From contig NZ_PKMZ01000010.1 in assembly GCF_002893625.1 (NCBI RefSeq), positions 62,001 through 126,000 of the forward strand: DNA of 64,000 bases, given 5' to 3'. The stretch's first letter is position 1. Each line of letters starts with the position of its first letter. Of this stretch, positions 29,383-41,660 are shown piece by piece. The translations under genes were made by a program, and so were the position numbers. The DNA comes from Mangrovicella endophytica (GTDB lineage: Bacteria; Pseudomonadota; Alphaproteobacteria; Rhizobiales; Rhizobiaceae). The notes under the pieces were generated by a model. That model was not told where the DNA came from. It was given only the letters and a program-made list of their open reading frames with translations, and did not search any database.

Positions 29383-29556
29383 ATGCCGACGCTGATGCGC
29401 CTGCTGACGACCATCGCGGTGATCGCGGCGCTGATCTATGCGGCGATGGCCGCGCTCGTGTTCCTGGTGCAGCCCAAGCAGCGCGAGATCACCGTCGACG
29501 TGCCGCTGCGCACGCTGCAGGAGGATACCTCGACGACCGGAGGCGTGGTCCGGTGA
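29383..29556 (+). CDS. Small membrane protein upstream of xerD
   Basis: A 57-residue protein with one hydrophobic helix ([21 protein letters not shown], about residues 6-26) and a polar tail. The start at 29383 follows GGAGGA. The gene overlaps the GTG start of xerD by four bases (GTGA), so the two are translationally coupled. I do not recognise a function. Confidence 0.7.
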   Translation: MPTLMRLLTTIAVIAALIYAAMAALVFLVQPKQREITVDVPLRTLQEDTSTTGGVVR

Positions 29557-30512
29557 GCCTGTCCCCCGCGGCGCGCGACAGCGCTGACATCGAGACCTTT
29601 ATTGAGATGATGGCGGTGGAGCGGGGGGCCGCCGAGAACACGCTCACCGCCTATCGCCGCGACCTCGACGATGCCGCGGCCTTTCTATCGGGGGAGGGCG
29701 CCTCGCTCGGCACGGCGTCCACGGAGGAGGTGAAGGCCTATGTGGCGCACCTCTCGGCGCGCGGCTTTGCCGCCACCAGCCAGCAGCGGCGAATGTCGTC
29801 GCTCCGGCAGTTCTACAAGTTCCTGTATGCCGAAGGCCTGCGCGGCGACGATCCGACCGGGCCGATCGAGGGGGCGCGGCGCGGGCGTCCGCTGCCGAAG
29901 ATCATGAGCGAGGACGAGGTCGATCGCCTCCTGGACGCGGCGGAGGCTGCAGCGGCCGACCCAACGCTCGCTCCCGGTGCGTCGCTGCGCGCCAAGCGCC
30001 TGCACGCGCTCGTCGAGCTGCTCTATGCCACGGGCCTGCGCGTCTCCGAGCTCGTGAGCCTGCCGCGCTCGGTGCTGCGCTCGCGTAACCGGGTGATCGT
30101 GGTGCGCGGCAAAGGCAACAAGGAGCGGATGGTGCCGATCGGCGAGCGGGCGCGCGATGCGCTCGACGCCTTCGGTCTGGCGATGCGCCAGAGCAACCCC
30201 GGCGCAGTCGACGAGGCCTGGCTCTTCCCCGCCCTGTCCGAAAGTGGCCACCTAACCCGCCAGGCCTTCGCCCGCGACCTGAAGAGCCTGGCCGCCCGCG
30301 CCGGCATCCCGGTCGCCCGCATCTCCCCGCACGTGCTGCGCCACGCCTTCGCGAGCCACCTTCTGCAGAACGGCGCGGATCTGAGAGCCGTGCAGGAACT
30401 GCTCGGCCACGCCGATATCTCGACGACGCAGATCTACACGCATGTCCTGGAAGAGCGGCTGATCCGCCTCGTCACCGATCATCATCCGCTGTCGGAGAAC
30501 AGCGGCGGCTGA
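29553..30512 (+). CDS. xerD: Site-specific tyrosine recombinase XerD
   Basis: Recombinase that, with XerC, resolves chromosome dimers at dif. The 319-residue protein has the SAM-like N-terminal core ([11 protein letters not shown]) and catalytic residues R163, K187, H260-x-x-R263, H286 and the nucleophile Y295 (STTQIYTHV). Length, N-terminal domain and lack of phage neighbours mark it as the housekeeping enzyme, not a phage integrase. The start is GTG at 29553, coupled to the small upstream gene. XerC versus XerD is decided by gene context (aroK, accA), which I know to flank xerD in Hyphomicrobiales. Confidence 0.9.
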   Translation: MSLSPAARDSADIETFIEMMAVERGAAENTLTAYRRDLDDAAAFLSGEGASLGTASTEEVKAYVAHLSARGFAATSQQRRMSSLRQFYKFLYAEGLRGDDPTGPIEGARRGRPLPKIMSEDEVDRLLDAAEAAAADPTLAPGASLRAKRLHALVELLYATGLRVSELVSLPRSVLRSRNRVIVVRGKGNKERMVPIGERARDALDAFGLAMRQSNPGAVDEAWLFPALSESGHLTRQAFARDLKSLAARAGIPVARISPHVLRHAFASHLLQNGADLRAVQELLGHADISTTQIYTHVLEERLIRLVTDHHPLSENSGG

Positions 30513-30681
30513 GGACAGGCCGAGGCGCTTTCTTGACAAGACAGGGCGGCATCGCCAGTTTCCGCGCAATTCCAAAGGAGGCGCCGTTTGGTGCCGCCGC
30601 CTCGCCTGTTGCCGCGCCCGGCACCGGCTCCCCAGTCCGGCGCACCCCGCCGGCGCATAGGACGGCTCAGCCGCGTCACGG

Positions 30682-31635
30682 ATGCACAACTACCTCGACT
30701 TCGAAAAGCCCGTCGCCGACCTCGAAGGTCAGATCATCGAGCTGAAGAAGCTCGGCGGCGGCGGGGACGGGGTCGACGTCAGCGAGGAGATCCAGCGGCT
30801 GGAGAAGCGCTCCCAGGACGCGCTGATCGATCTCTACAAGAAGCTGACGCCATGGCAGAAGACGCAGGTCGCGCGCCACGCCGACCGGCCGCACTGCCTC
30901 GACTATGTCAACCGCATGATCACCGACTTCACGCCGCTCGCCGGCGACCGGTCGTTCGCGGAGGACTATGCCGTGATCAGCGGCTTTGGCCGCTTCGACG
31001 GCCAGCCGGTCGCGGTGATCGGCCAAGAGAAGGGGTCGGACACCCAGACCCGGCTGAAGCACAATTTCGGCATGGCGCGGCCGGAAGGCTACCGCAAGGC
31101 GGTGCGCATCATGGAGATGGCCGAGCGCTTCGGCATCCCGGTCCTGACGCTGGTCGATACGGCCGGCGCCTATCCCGGCATCGGCGCCGAGGAGCGCGGC
31201 CAGGCCGAGGCGATTGCCCGCTCCACCGAGACCTGCCTCAACCTCAAGGTGCCGCTCGTCGCGGTGGTGATCGGCGAGGGCGGTTCGGGTGGTGCCATCG
31301 CCATCGCCGCGGCCAACCGCGTGCTGATGCTGGAGAACGCCATCTATTCCGTCATCTCGCCGGAGGCCGGCGCCTCTATCCTGTGGCGCGACGCGACGCG
31401 GGCGCGCGATGTCGCGCAGGCGATGAAGATCACGGCGCAGGATCTGAAGGGCTTCGGGATCATCGACGAGATCGTGCCGGAACCGATGGGTGGCGCCCAT
31501 CGCGATCCTGACGGGGCGATCGACGTGACCGCGGATCACGTCCGCAAGGCGTTCGCCGAACTCAGTGGTCTCGACGGTGAGGCGCTGCTGCGTGAACGGC
31601 GGCAGAAGTTCCTTGCGATCGGCCGCAATCTCTAA
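30682..31635 (+). CDS. accA: Acetyl-CoA carboxylase carboxyltransferase subunit alpha
   Basis: The alpha half of the carboxyltransferase that forms malonyl-CoA for fatty acid synthesis; it pairs with AccD. The 317-residue product starts MHNYLDFEKPVADLEGQI and shows the AccA blocks HADRPHCLDYV, GQEKGSDTQTR, TLVDTAGAYPGIGAEERGQ and IGEGGSGGAIAI. Length is normal. The 169-base gap after xerD holds a TTGACA at 30533-30538 without a good -10, so its promoter is uncertain. Confidence 0.96.
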   Translation: MHNYLDFEKPVADLEGQIIELKKLGGGGDGVDVSEEIQRLEKRSQDALIDLYKKLTPWQKTQVARHADRPHCLDYVNRMITDFTPLAGDRSFAEDYAVISGFGRFDGQPVAVIGQEKGSDTQTRLKHNFGMARPEGYRKAVRIMEMAERFGIPVLTLVDTAGAYPGIGAEERGQAEAIARSTETCLNLKVPLVAVVIGEGGSGGAIAIAAANRVLMLENAIYSVISPEAGASILWRDATRARDVAQAMKITAQDLKGFGIIDEIVPEPMGGAHRDPDGAIDVTADHVRKAFAELSGLDGEALLRERRQKFLAIGRNL

Positions 31636-31922
31636 GACGCCGGCCGCCAGATCACTTGGCGAAAACGCCTCCTGCGGCGTGGTGCCGCGGCAACGCCTTG
31701 CGACAATACGACAATTGCTGCCGGAAAAGCCCGGCAGGCGCACTGAGCGCGTCTTGTCTGGCCTTAAAACTTTGGCAATGATCGTCGTGCAAAAAGACGT
31801 AAGGATCGGTTAAGACGCGTGCTGAAAATTGCCGCGATCGGGATCGATACGAAGCGCCGCCCGTAGGGGCACGCAACCTTGGGCAGGGGACGGCGGCAGC
31901 GCCGCACAGCAGGGGACCGGGG

Positions 31923-32921
31923 ATGAAGGCCAGACGTCTCGTGACGGCATTCGCATTGGCGGGCGCTCTGATCGCGATCTCCGGCTGCCAGGGGGCGATG
32001 GACGATCTCGTCGCGCCCACCGGCCAGCTCTCCGACAAGCTCGTCAAGGACATCAAGGCCAAGGGCATGGGCGTCAACGCACCCATCCTGGTCCGCCTCT
32101 ACAAGGAAGAGTCGGAGCTCGAGGTCTGGAAGCAGAAGACCGACGGCAGCTATGCCCTCCTGAAGACTTATCCGATCTGCGCCTGGTCCGGAAAGCTCGG
32201 GCCGAAGAAGGTCGAGGGCGACCGGCAGGCGCCGGAAGGCTTCTACGCGATCACGCCGGCGCATCTGAAGCCGAACTCGCAGTATCACCTCGCCTTCAAC
32301 ACCGGCTATCCCAATGCCTACGACCGCTCGCTCGGCCGTAGCGGCGCCGACCTGATGGTGCATGGCTCCTGCAACTCGTCGGGCTGCTATGCCATGGACG
32401 ACAAGCAGATCCAGGAGATCTTCTCGCTGGCGCAGCTTGCGTTCGACGGCGGACAGCGCGCCTTCCAGATGCAGGCGCTGCCCTTCCGCATGACGCCGAA
32501 GAACATGGCGCGCCACCGCAACTCCGAGCATTACGCCTTCTGGAAGATGCTGAAGGAAGGCACGGACCGTTTCGAGCTGACCAAGCGTCCGCCGGCCGTG
32601 GGCGTCTGCGAGAAGCGCTATGTCTTCGACGTGAAGCTCGCGGAAGGCCAGACGCTGTCGCCGACGGAAGCCTGCCCTCAAGCGGCCGATCCGATCGAGC
32701 TCGTCGCCAAGCGCATCAAGGACGAGGCGGAGGAGCAGGAGCTGGTCGCCAAGATGTCGCCGAAGGATTTCGCGACGACATCGACCTTCACCTATAAGAC
32801 CGGCATGCCGATCAGCGCGGAGGCCTATGCCGCCGAGCAGCATCGCCGCGAGGGCTTCGACCGGCTCGGCAATCGCGAGACGCCGCGCAAGGCTTCGCTG
32901 ATGGAAGGCCTGCTGAAATAG
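31923..32921 (+). CDS. L,D-transpeptidase lipoprotein (YafK-like)
   Basis: Exported enzyme with a lipoprotein signal (ALIAISGC, lipidated Cys22), 332 residues. The YkuD-type active site is HGSCNSSGCYAM: His147 and the nucleophile Cys155. ILVRLYKEESELEVW, and RQAPEGFYAITPAHL are typical of the YafK/murein L,D-transpeptidase group that modifies peptidoglycan cross-links or attachments. The gene stands alone. A possible promoter is TTGTCT (31754-31759), 17 bases, AATGAT (31777-31782), and a 7-base-pair hairpin without T tract (31718-31737) follows accA. Confidence 0.85.
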   Translation: MKARRLVTAFALAGALIAISGCQGAMDDLVAPTGQLSDKLVKDIKAKGMGVNAPILVRLYKEESELEVWKQKTDGSYALLKTYPICAWSGKLGPKKVEGDRQAPEGFYAITPAHLKPNSQYHLAFNTGYPNAYDRSLGRSGADLMVHGSCNSSGCYAMDDKQIQEIFSLAQLAFDGGQRAFQMQALPFRMTPKNMARHRNSEHYAFWKMLKEGTDRFELTKRPPAVGVCEKRYVFDVKLAEGQTLSPTEACPQAADPIELVAKRIKDEAEEQELVAKMSPKDFATTSTFTYKTGMPISAEAYAAEQHRREGFDRLGNRETPRKASLMEGLLK

Positions 32922-33361
32922 ACTGATCCCTCCAGCTGCAGGCGGGCCGTCCTTTGCGGCCTGACCTCTGCTCATCCGCGCCTGACATTCCATCTGTCGT
33001 GCCTGCCGAGTTTGCCGTCATCCGTGAGGCTGATCCCGAGCATCGGCCGTATCGGGCACCGCCGTCCGTGGCGCGCGGGGCTGTACGATCTGCGCCGCCG
33101 CGCAGCGCCGCCGTTGATGGCGGGGCGAGTACAGGGCTGAGGCCGCCGTCGGGAAGCTTCGGCTGAGGGTTTGCGCCTTGAGGGCTGTTGCGGAAGGGCC
33201 CTCGGCGTCGGAGCAACCGGTTCGCAGGAAGATGGGACCGGCACCAACGCCAACGAACGCCGGCCGAACAGCCTGATGACCTCACCGGTCGATCGAAACA
33301 CAAAGGCCGCCGCGGCATTGCCGGGCGGCCTTCTGATTATCGGACTGGCGAAGCCGGCGCC
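32922..33361. other. 440-base gap between the L,D-transpeptidase gene and secA
   Basis: The two genes converge here. Apart from the terminator of secA at 33303-33332 I see no gene, RNA or repeat. Short arginine-rich open frames have the composition of non-coding GC-rich DNA. Confidence 0.6.
33303..33332 (-). terminator. Rho-independent terminator of secA
   Basis: A nine-base-pair stem AAGGCCGCC/GGCGGCCTT with a 12-base loop starts 30 bases beyond the secA stop. Read on the minus strand, it is followed by TTTGTGTTT, a U-rich tail. It might also stop rightward transcripts. Confidence 0.65.
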
Positions 33362-36214
<2,853 letters not shown>

Positions 36215-36468
36215 GAAGAGGCCCTTCCAAGGGGTGCGCGGTGTCGATGAACATCCGGCCTTGCCGGTCGCCGCGAGTGTGTCGTCGGCCCCCTGGATCA
36301 CAGGGAATGCGGCTGGACTTTGAGATCGCGCGAGAGATAAGAGGGGGGCAAAGCGATGTCAACGCCGCGGGAGGGGCCCCGGAAGGTCTTGAAAAGACCG
36401 TAAACCGGGCCGTTGACGGGGATCCGACCGTCGCCGCTCTTGCCGGAAACCCCAAGGGAAACCTGTCC

Positions 36469-37371
36469 TTGACCCAGTTCTCCATCCGACTGCCGCTCGC
36501 CGCGAGCGCGCTCGCCCTCCTGATGCTGGGCGCGCCTGCTCATGCCGCCGACAGCGATGTCGTCGCAACGATCGGTTCCGAGAAGATCACCGAAGGCGAT
36601 CTCTCGCAGGCCGGCGGTGAGCTGGAGCAGCAGTTCCAGCAGCTGCCGCCGGAGCAGCGCAAGCTCGCCATCCTCTCGGCGCTGATCGACATCAAGTCGC
36701 TCGCCCAGGAGGCCGCCAAGGCCAAGCTCGACAAGGACCCGGCGGTGCAGAGCCGTCTGGCCTTCCTGCGCGAGCGCACGCTCCACAACGCCTTCTTCGA
36801 GAAGAACGGTGTCGCAACCGTGACCGACGCCGAGCTGAAGGCCCGCTACGACAAGGAAGTCGCGGCGATGAAGCCGGTCGACGAGATCCATGCGCGCCAC
36901 ATCCTGGTGAAGACCAAGGAAGAGGCCGATGCGGTGATCAAGCAGCTCGAGGGCGGCGCCGACTTCGTCAAGCTGGCGAGCGAGAAGTCGAGCGGACCGT
37001 CCGGCTCGGAAGGCGGCGATCTCGGCTTCTTCGGTCCGGGCCAAATGGTGCCCGAATTCGAGAAGGCCGCCTTTGCCCTGAAGCCCGGCGAATACACCAA
37101 GACGCCGGTGCAGACGCAATTCGGCTGGCACGTCATCAAGGTGGAAGAGAAGCGCAAGGCCGAAGCGCCCGCCTTCGACACCGTGAAGGAGCAGGTCCGC
37201 CAGGTCGTCATGCGCGAGAAGTACATGCAGATCGTGCAGAAGGCGCGCGACGAGCTGAAGGTCGTCTATGTCGACCCGAAGGTGAAGGCGCAGGTCGAGT
37301 CGCTGGAGAAGCAGGCCGCCTCCGGTGCTGCCGCGGGCGCCGCCCCGGCCCCGGCGCCGGCCGGGCAGTAA
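36469..37371 (+). CDS. Periplasmic peptidyl-prolyl cis-trans isomerase (parvulin)
   Basis: A SurA/PrsA-like folding enzyme of the periplasm. I place the start at TTG 36469: it gives a perfect signal peptide ([22 protein letters not shown] then ADS) and has AAGGGAAA upstream, whereas ATG 36241 would add 76 residues that look untranslated and crowd the secA promoter. The mature 270 residues have an N-terminal chaperone region ([20 protein letters not shown]) and one parvulin domain starting ARHILVKT and ending FGWHVIKV, then an Ala/Pro tail. It is followed 85 bases later by argJ, with a hairpin in between. Confidence 0.88.
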   Translation: MTQFSIRLPLAASALALLMLGAPAHAADSDVVATIGSEKITEGDLSQAGGELEQQFQQLPPEQRKLAILSALIDIKSLAQEAAKAKLDKDPAVQSRLAFLRERTLHNAFFEKNGVATVTDAELKARYDKEVAAMKPVDEIHARHILVKTKEEADAVIKQLEGGADFVKLASEKSSGPSGSEGGDLGFFGPGQMVPEFEKAAFALKPGEYTKTPVQTQFGWHVIKVEEKRKAEAPAFDTVKEQVRQVVMREKYMQIVQKARDELKVVYVDPKVKAQVESLEKQAASGAAAGAAPAPAPAGQ

Positions 37372-37402
37372 GCGCCGCCGGCCCTCGCAGCCAGACCCTT
37401 CG

Positions 37403-37427
37403 CACCCGCCGCATCCGTCGGCGGGTG
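37403..37427 (+). terminator. Terminator-like hairpin after the parvulin gene
   Basis: The eight-base-pair stem CACCCGCC/GGCGGGTG with a nine-base loop lies 31 bases after the stop and is followed by TTGTC. The tail is weak, so termination may be partial and argJ may receive readthrough. Confidence 0.45.
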
Positions 37428-37456
37428 TTGTCATCCCTCCCTCTCCGGATTGTCGC

Positions 37457-38698
37457 ATGAGCGTGCCCGTGTCGCCCTTGGCCCCCCGTTCGATGGCGAC
37501 GCTGCCGCCGCTTCCCGGCCTGCGCATCGCGACCGCTGCGGCCGGCATCAAGTACAAGGGACGCACCGACGTCCTGATGATGGTCTTCGATGAAGGCACC
37601 AGCGTCGCCGGCGTCTTCACCCGCTCGAAGTGCCCGTCGGCGCCCGTCGACTTCTGCCGCGACAGCCTGAAGAGCGGCGCGGCGCGCGCGCTCGTCGTCA
37701 ATTCCGGCAATGCGAACGCGTTTACCGGGCGCAAGGGCCGCGAGTCGACGAAGATGACGGCAGAGGCCGCGGCTGCGGCTGTCGGCTGCGCGACGGACGC
37801 CGTGTTCCTCGCCTCCACCGGCGTGATCGGCGAGCCCCTCGATGCGACGCGCTTCACCGGGGTCCTGGCGGGCCTTGCGGGCGAAGCGGCCGAGGATCGC
37901 TGGCAGGCGGCGGCCGAGGCCATCATGACCACCGACACATATCCGAAGGTCGCGACGCGCAGCGTCGAGATCGGCGGTGTCGAAGTCACCATCAACGGCA
38001 TCGCCAAGGGCGCCGGCATGATCGCGCCGGACATGGCGACCATGCTGAGCTTCGTGGCGACGGACGCGCCGATCGCCTCGGCGGCGCTGCAGGCGCTCCT
38101 GTCGGAGACGGTTGAGCCGAGCTTCAACTCCGTCACCGTCGACAGCGACACCTCGACTTCCGACACGCTGCTGCTCTTCGCCACGGGCCGGGCCGCCGAG
38201 CGCGGCTGCCAGCCCGTCACCGAGGCCGGCGATGCGCGGCTCGGCGCCTTTCGCATGGCGCTCGGCGATCTTCTGCTCGACCTCGCGCGGCAGGTCGCCC
38301 GCGACGGCGAGGGCGCGCGCAAGGAGATCATCGTCACCGTCGAGGGCGCCGAGAGCGACCGGGCGGCCAAGCGCATCGCGCTGTCGATCGCCAACTCGCC
38401 GCTGGTGAAAACCGCCGTGGCCGGCGAGGATGCCAACTGGGGCCGCGTCGTCATGGCCGTCGGCAAGGCCGGCGAGGCGGCCGACCGCGACCGGCTGGCG
38501 ATCTGGTTCGGCGATGTGCGCGTCGCCGTCGAGGGCGAGCGCGATCCCGCCTATTCGGAAGCCGCCGCCTCGGCGGTGATGCAGGAGCCTGAGGTGCGCA
38601 TCCGCGTCAATCTCGGCCTCGGAAGCGGCCGCTGGACCGTTTATGGCTGCGACCTCACCAAGGAGTATGTCGCGATCAATGGCGACTACCGAAGCTGA
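37457..38698 (+). CDS. argJ: Bifunctional ornithine acetyltransferase/N-acetylglutamate synthase
   Basis: Recycles the acetyl group in arginine synthesis; the precursor cleaves itself to alpha and beta chains. The 413-residue protein contains [14 protein letters not shown], where cleavage occurs before the nucleophile T195, and [24 protein letters not shown] near it. ATG at 37457 is chosen; the frame is open upstream to 37325. The C-terminus overlaps the start of the GNAT gene by 20 bases, so the two are probably coupled. Confidence 0.95.
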   Translation: MSVPVSPLAPRSMATLPPLPGLRIATAAAGIKYKGRTDVLMMVFDEGTSVAGVFTRSKCPSAPVDFCRDSLKSGAARALVVNSGNANAFTGRKGRESTKMTAEAAAAAVGCATDAVFLASTGVIGEPLDATRFTGVLAGLAGEAAEDRWQAAAEAIMTTDTYPKVATRSVEIGGVEVTINGIAKGAGMIAPDMATMLSFVATDAPIASAALQALLSETVEPSFNSVTVDSDTSTSDTLLLFATGRAAERGCQPVTEAGDARLGAFRMALGDLLLDLARQVARDGEGARKEIIVTVEGAESDRAAKRIALSIANSPLVKTAVAGEDANWGRVVMAVGKAGEAADRDRLAIWFGDVRVAVEGERDPAYSEAAASAVMQEPEVRIRVNLGLGSGRWTVYGCDLTKEYVAINGDYRS

Positions 38699-39467
38699 AC
38701 GGTTGCGGCGGCTCGCCGTCGTCCGCCGGCTGGAGGCGGCCGGCTTCCGCGCCTGGCCGGCCTCGTCGACCTCCTTCGACGGGACCTGGGCGGTGCGGCT
38801 CACCGCGAGCTTTCCCGCCAAGCGGCTGAACTCGGTCAACCCGCTCGACCCGTCCGACCATTCCGACATCGCCGGACGGGTGGCGCGCGCCGCTGAGCGC
38901 TTCGCCGCTTTCGGCCGGCCGCTGGTGTTCCGCCAGTCGCCTTTAGCGCCCAAACCCCTGATCGATTATCTCGACCGCGCCGGCTGGTCCTCCTTCGCCG
39001 AATCCATCGTGCTGACGGCGGATCTCTCCGCCATCGACCTGTCGGCCGCTATCGATCGCATCCCGATGCGCGACATGGCCCGCTATGTCGATGCGAGCCT
39101 GAAGGTACACGAGCGTTCGCCCGACATGCGGGCCGGTCTGATGGCCATCCTGGAGGCAATCCGGCCTGCCAAGGCCTTGTTCGTGCGGGAAAGCCCGGAC
39201 GGCGCACCCGTGGCGGTGATGCTGGCAATCCACGACGAGGATCTCGCGGGTCTGCTCGACCTCGCGGTGGCGCCGTCGGCGCGCCGGCAGGGGATCGGCC
39301 AGGACCTCGTCACCACGGCGCTGCGCTACTGCGTCCACAAGGGCGCCAAGACCGGTTGGCTGCAGGTGGAAGCGGACAACGAAGCCGGCCGCGCGCTCTA
39401 TCATGGACTCGGCTTCACCGAGGCCTATCGCTACATCTACCGGGCTCCGCCGGGCGTGGCGCTCTGA
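38679..39467 (+). CDS. GNAT-family N-acetyltransferase
   Basis: The 262-residue product has a C-terminal GNAT domain: [19 protein letters not shown] is the acetyl-CoA-binding motif A (R/Q-x-x-G-x-G/A) and [17 protein letters not shown] is motif B. The first 130 residues form a second, weaker GNAT-like half ([10 protein letters not shown]). Substrate unknown; the overlap with argJ suggests possible coupling to arginine or acetyl metabolism but no more. The start at 38679 overlaps argJ by 20 bases; ATG 38643 would lengthen the overlap. Confidence 0.85.
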   Translation: MATTEAERLRRLAVVRRLEAAGFRAWPASSTSFDGTWAVRLTASFPAKRLNSVNPLDPSDHSDIAGRVARAAERFAAFGRPLVFRQSPLAPKPLIDYLDRAGWSSFAESIVLTADLSAIDLSAAIDRIPMRDMARYVDASLKVHERSPDMRAGLMAILEAIRPAKALFVRESPDGAPVAVMLAIHDEDLAGLLDLAVAPSARRQGIGQDLVTTALRYCVHKGAKTGWLQVEADNEAGRALYHGLGFTEAYRYIYRAPPGVAL

Positions 39468-39488
39468 TCCACAGTCACGAGTTCGACC

Positions 39489-39896
39489 ATGCCAGCATCC
39501 TCGCTTCTACTCGTCGTCGCCTGCGCCCTGCTCGATGCGGACGGGCGGATCCTTCTGGCCGAGCGGCCGGCGCACAAGTCGCTCGGCGGGCTCTGGGAGT
39601 TTCCGGGCGGCAAGGTGGAGACGGGCGAGACGCCGGAGGCGGCCCTGATCCGCGAGCTGGAGGAGGAGCTCGGCGTCGTCACCAAGGTGGCGTGCCTGGC
39701 GCCGCTGACCTTCGCCAGCCACGCCTATGACAGCTTCCACCTCTTGATGCCGCTCTATGTCTGCCGCCGCTACGAGGGCATTCCGACCTCGCGCGAGGGG
39801 CAGCGGCTCGCCTGGGTGCGGCCGAACAAGCTGCGGGACTATCCGATGCCGCCGGCGGATGCGCCGCTGATCCCCTTCCTGATGGACCTTCTGTAG
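39489..39896 (+). CDS. mutT: Nudix hydrolase, MutT-like
   Basis: A 135-residue Nudix protein whose box spans residues 40-62 with the invariant Gly40, Glu45, and the REL-EE end (RELEEELG). AERPAHKSLGGLWEFPGGK before it is characteristic of 8-oxo-dGTP pyrophosphatases (MutT/mutator), which remove oxidised guanine nucleotides. Fit to that activity is good but Nudix substrates are hard to call. It lies 21 bases after the GNAT gene and shares its direction, ending the argJ operon. Confidence 0.9.
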   Translation: MPASSLLLVVACALLDADGRILLAERPAHKSLGGLWEFPGGKVETGETPEAALIRELEEELGVVTKVACLAPLTFASHAYDSFHLLMPLYVCRRYEGIPTSREGQRLAWVRPNKLRDYPMPPADAPLIPFLMDLL

Positions 39897-40075
39897 TCCA
39901 GGCGAGCCGGCGTGCGGCGGCGCCTCAAGCAGCTGTCAACGCTTTGCCATAGGCTCTAACCGCAGCTGAACGCCTCCCTGAGCCTTTAAGCCAATCTTCA
40001 CTGCAGGCGTGCATCCTCACCCATGTTCGCGTCGGATGCCGTCGGCTTCCGGAACCGTCTACTTGGAGGATGCAG

Positions 40076-40390
40076 GTGGGTCGCGTAGCCGTCAGCACGA
40101 AGAAGCGCCGCTCGGCGGCACTATCGGGCGCCCGCATCGGACTGTTAAGGGCGACGCTGCTGTTCGGGTCGGTTGCGATCGCATTATCGCTCGTTGCGGT
40201 GCCGGCGATCGAACGCCGCAGCCGCGTGATGGCCTCCGCGGATCAGCCGCAGCTCGATACGATGATCACCGGCTCGGTCAGGAGCAGCGGCGCGCGGCGC
40301 CAGTATGTCGTCAGCCGCAGCGTTCTGCAGCCGGCCGGCGCAGCGCCCTGCATCACCTATGCAGGCGGGGGAAGGAGCGGGTCGTGCTGA
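40076..40390 (+). CDS. Small membrane protein coupled to the Flp pilin gene
   Basis: An unrecognised protein of about 104 residues with one hydrophobic helix (LLRATLLFGSVAIALSLVAV, roughly 24-43) flanked by basic residues and a Ser/Arg-rich tail that contains DTMITGSV, a phrase seen in exported Hyphomicrobiales proteins. GGAGG at 40064-40068 is seven bases before GTG 40076 and only one base before ATG 40070, so I prefer the GTG. Its stop TGA overlaps the start of the pilin gene (GTGCTGA), giving translational coupling. Confidence 0.6.
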   Translation: MGRVAVSTKKRRSAALSGARIGLLRATLLFGSVAIALSLVAVPAIERRSRVMASADQPQLDTMITGSVRSSGARRQYVVSRSVLQPAGAAPCITYAGGGRSGSC

Positions 40391-40584
40391 AGCATGGACT
40401 GGACGTCTGGCAGAAGGCCGGGGAAAGCCGCTGGGCCTCGTTTCGCCGTAGTGGCAGCGGCGCGACCGTCATCGAATATGCGCTGATCGCCGGCTTGATC
40501 AGCATCGCCATCGTCGGCGGTGCGACGACGGTCGGTACCAACCTGACCTCCGTCTTCGACAGCATCGCAGGCGCCTTCAAGTAG
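40384..40584 (+). CDS. Flp/Fap-type (Tad) pilin precursor
   Basis: A 66-residue type IVb pilin precursor. The leader is MLKHGLDVW...RRSGSG; the processing site is Gly26-Ala27, and ATVIEYALIAGLISIA after it carries the E of the Flp motif (position +5). The rest is one hydrophobic helix. Start is GTG 40384, preceded by GGAAGGAG. No Tad assembly genes (prepilin peptidase, TadA ATPase and others) are seen in this window, so this is a solitary pilin gene; assembly genes must be elsewhere or absent. Confidence 0.85.
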   Translation: MLKHGLDVWQKAGESRWASFRRSGSGATVIEYALIAGLISIAIVGGATTVGTNLTSVFDSIAGAFK

Positions 40585-40629
40585 CCGTCTCGAACCGAGT
40601 TGCGGCCGGAGATATACGGCGACCGCTCC

Positions 40630-41523
40630 TCACTCGAAGGAGGAGCGATCCTTCAGCGCCTCGCTCAGCGACATCTTCGCACTGCCGGGCCGCAGCGGCT
40701 TCTGCTGGCTTTCATGCGGCTTCCAGCCGGAGATGTAGACGACCTCGAAAGTTGCGCGCAGGCGCCCGTCCGGATCGCTGAAGCGCTCGGCATAGATCGC
40801 AGCGGCCCGGAAGAACAACGCCCGCGGCGGGATGCGCCGGCTGCGCTCGGCGAGCATGTTCGTCATTCCCATGGCCCTGAGATCGGCGACCAGCGCGAAG
40901 AGGCTGTCATAGCGCACCGTCAGCCGGTCCTGGTCTGTCACCGGCAAGGCAAACCCGGCTCGCTGGAGAAGGCCGCCGGCATCGCGGACGTCGACGAATG
41001 GCGCGACGCGCGGCGAGACGCCGCCGACAAGCTCGGCTTCCGCCGTGAGGAGTGAAGCCCGCAGCTCGCTCAGCGTTTCGCTGCCGAGCAGTGCCGCGAG
41101 GAAGAGCCCGTCCGGCCGCAGCGCCCGGGCGATCTGGACGAGCGTTCCCGGCGTGTCGTTGGTCAGGTGCAGCGACAGCGGTGAGACGACGAGGTCAACG
41201 CTGGACGGCGCCAGCGGCAGCGCCTCCTCGTCGGCGACGACGCTGAGCGGCCAGCCCGCGAGGAGGGCGGCCTCGCGCTCGATCCTCAGCACCGTGTCCG
41301 ACTGGCCGCTGGCTGCAAGGAGTGCGGCCATTTCGCCGCTATGCCCGGCGAGGTCGACAGCGGTCCCAAAGCGCCGTTCGACGAGCGCAAGGCGGTCTGC
41401 GAGCTCGGCTGCGACCGTTTGCAGCAGGAAGCGGGCCGATGCCGTGCCCGGATCGGCGAAAGCCCGGAGCCGGCGCCTGTCGATCAAGGCCCGGTCGAAA
41501 ACGAGGTGGTCGCTGCTGCTCAT
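40630..41523 (-). CDS. Class I SAM-dependent methyltransferase (NDUFAF5/BioC-like)
   Basis: A 297-residue protein. The SAM-fold motif is degenerate (FGTAVDLAGHSGEMAALLAAS), then PLAPSSVDLVVSPLSLHLTND and IARALRPDGLFLAALLGSETLSELR, a pattern found in the NDUFAF5/BioC-like group of alphaproteobacteria. Function there is thought to concern complex I assembly or related hydroxylation/methylation but is not secured for this protein. The start MSSSDHLVFDR at 41523 is chosen; the frame is open to 41700. It is divergent from comF, an arrangement I know from Hyphomicrobiales. Confidence 0.83.
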   Translation of the reverse strand: MSSSDHLVFDRALIDRRRLRAFADPGTASARFLLQTVAAELADRLALVERRFGTAVDLAGHSGEMAALLAASGQSDTVLRIEREAALLAGWPLSVVADEEALPLAPSSVDLVVSPLSLHLTNDTPGTLVQIARALRPDGLFLAALLGSETLSELRASLLTAEAELVGGVSPRVAPFVDVRDAGGLLQRAGFALPVTDQDRLTVRYDSLFALVADLRAMGMTNMLAERSRRIPPRALFFRAAAIYAERFSDPDGRLRATFEVVYISGWKPHESQQKPLRPGSAKMSLSEALKDRSSFE

Positions 41524-41660
41524 CTTATCCGCTGCCGCTGCTCTCGGAATGCTTGTAGCTGACGGTGGAAGGATTATCGTCAAGTTGATTTGCGTCGCTG
41601 TGTCGTCTGGCTGGACGGCTGCAGCGAGTGCCGAGCTTGGTGGGGATGGTGGAGGAAGGC

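Noticed and set aside
29553..30512. Phage or integron integrase
   Set aside because: Although it is a tyrosine recombinase, length, N-terminal core domain and the aroK/accA neighbourhood identify the core-genome XerD; no phage genes or att-like repeats are near.
31736..31830. CtrA-binding site near TTAA repeats
   Set aside because: TTAA occurs twice but not at the TTAA-N7-TTAA spacing.
33000..33300. Small RNA or gene between the L,D-transpeptidase and secA genes
   Set aside because: Only arginine-rich short frames and no stable hairpins except the secA terminator.
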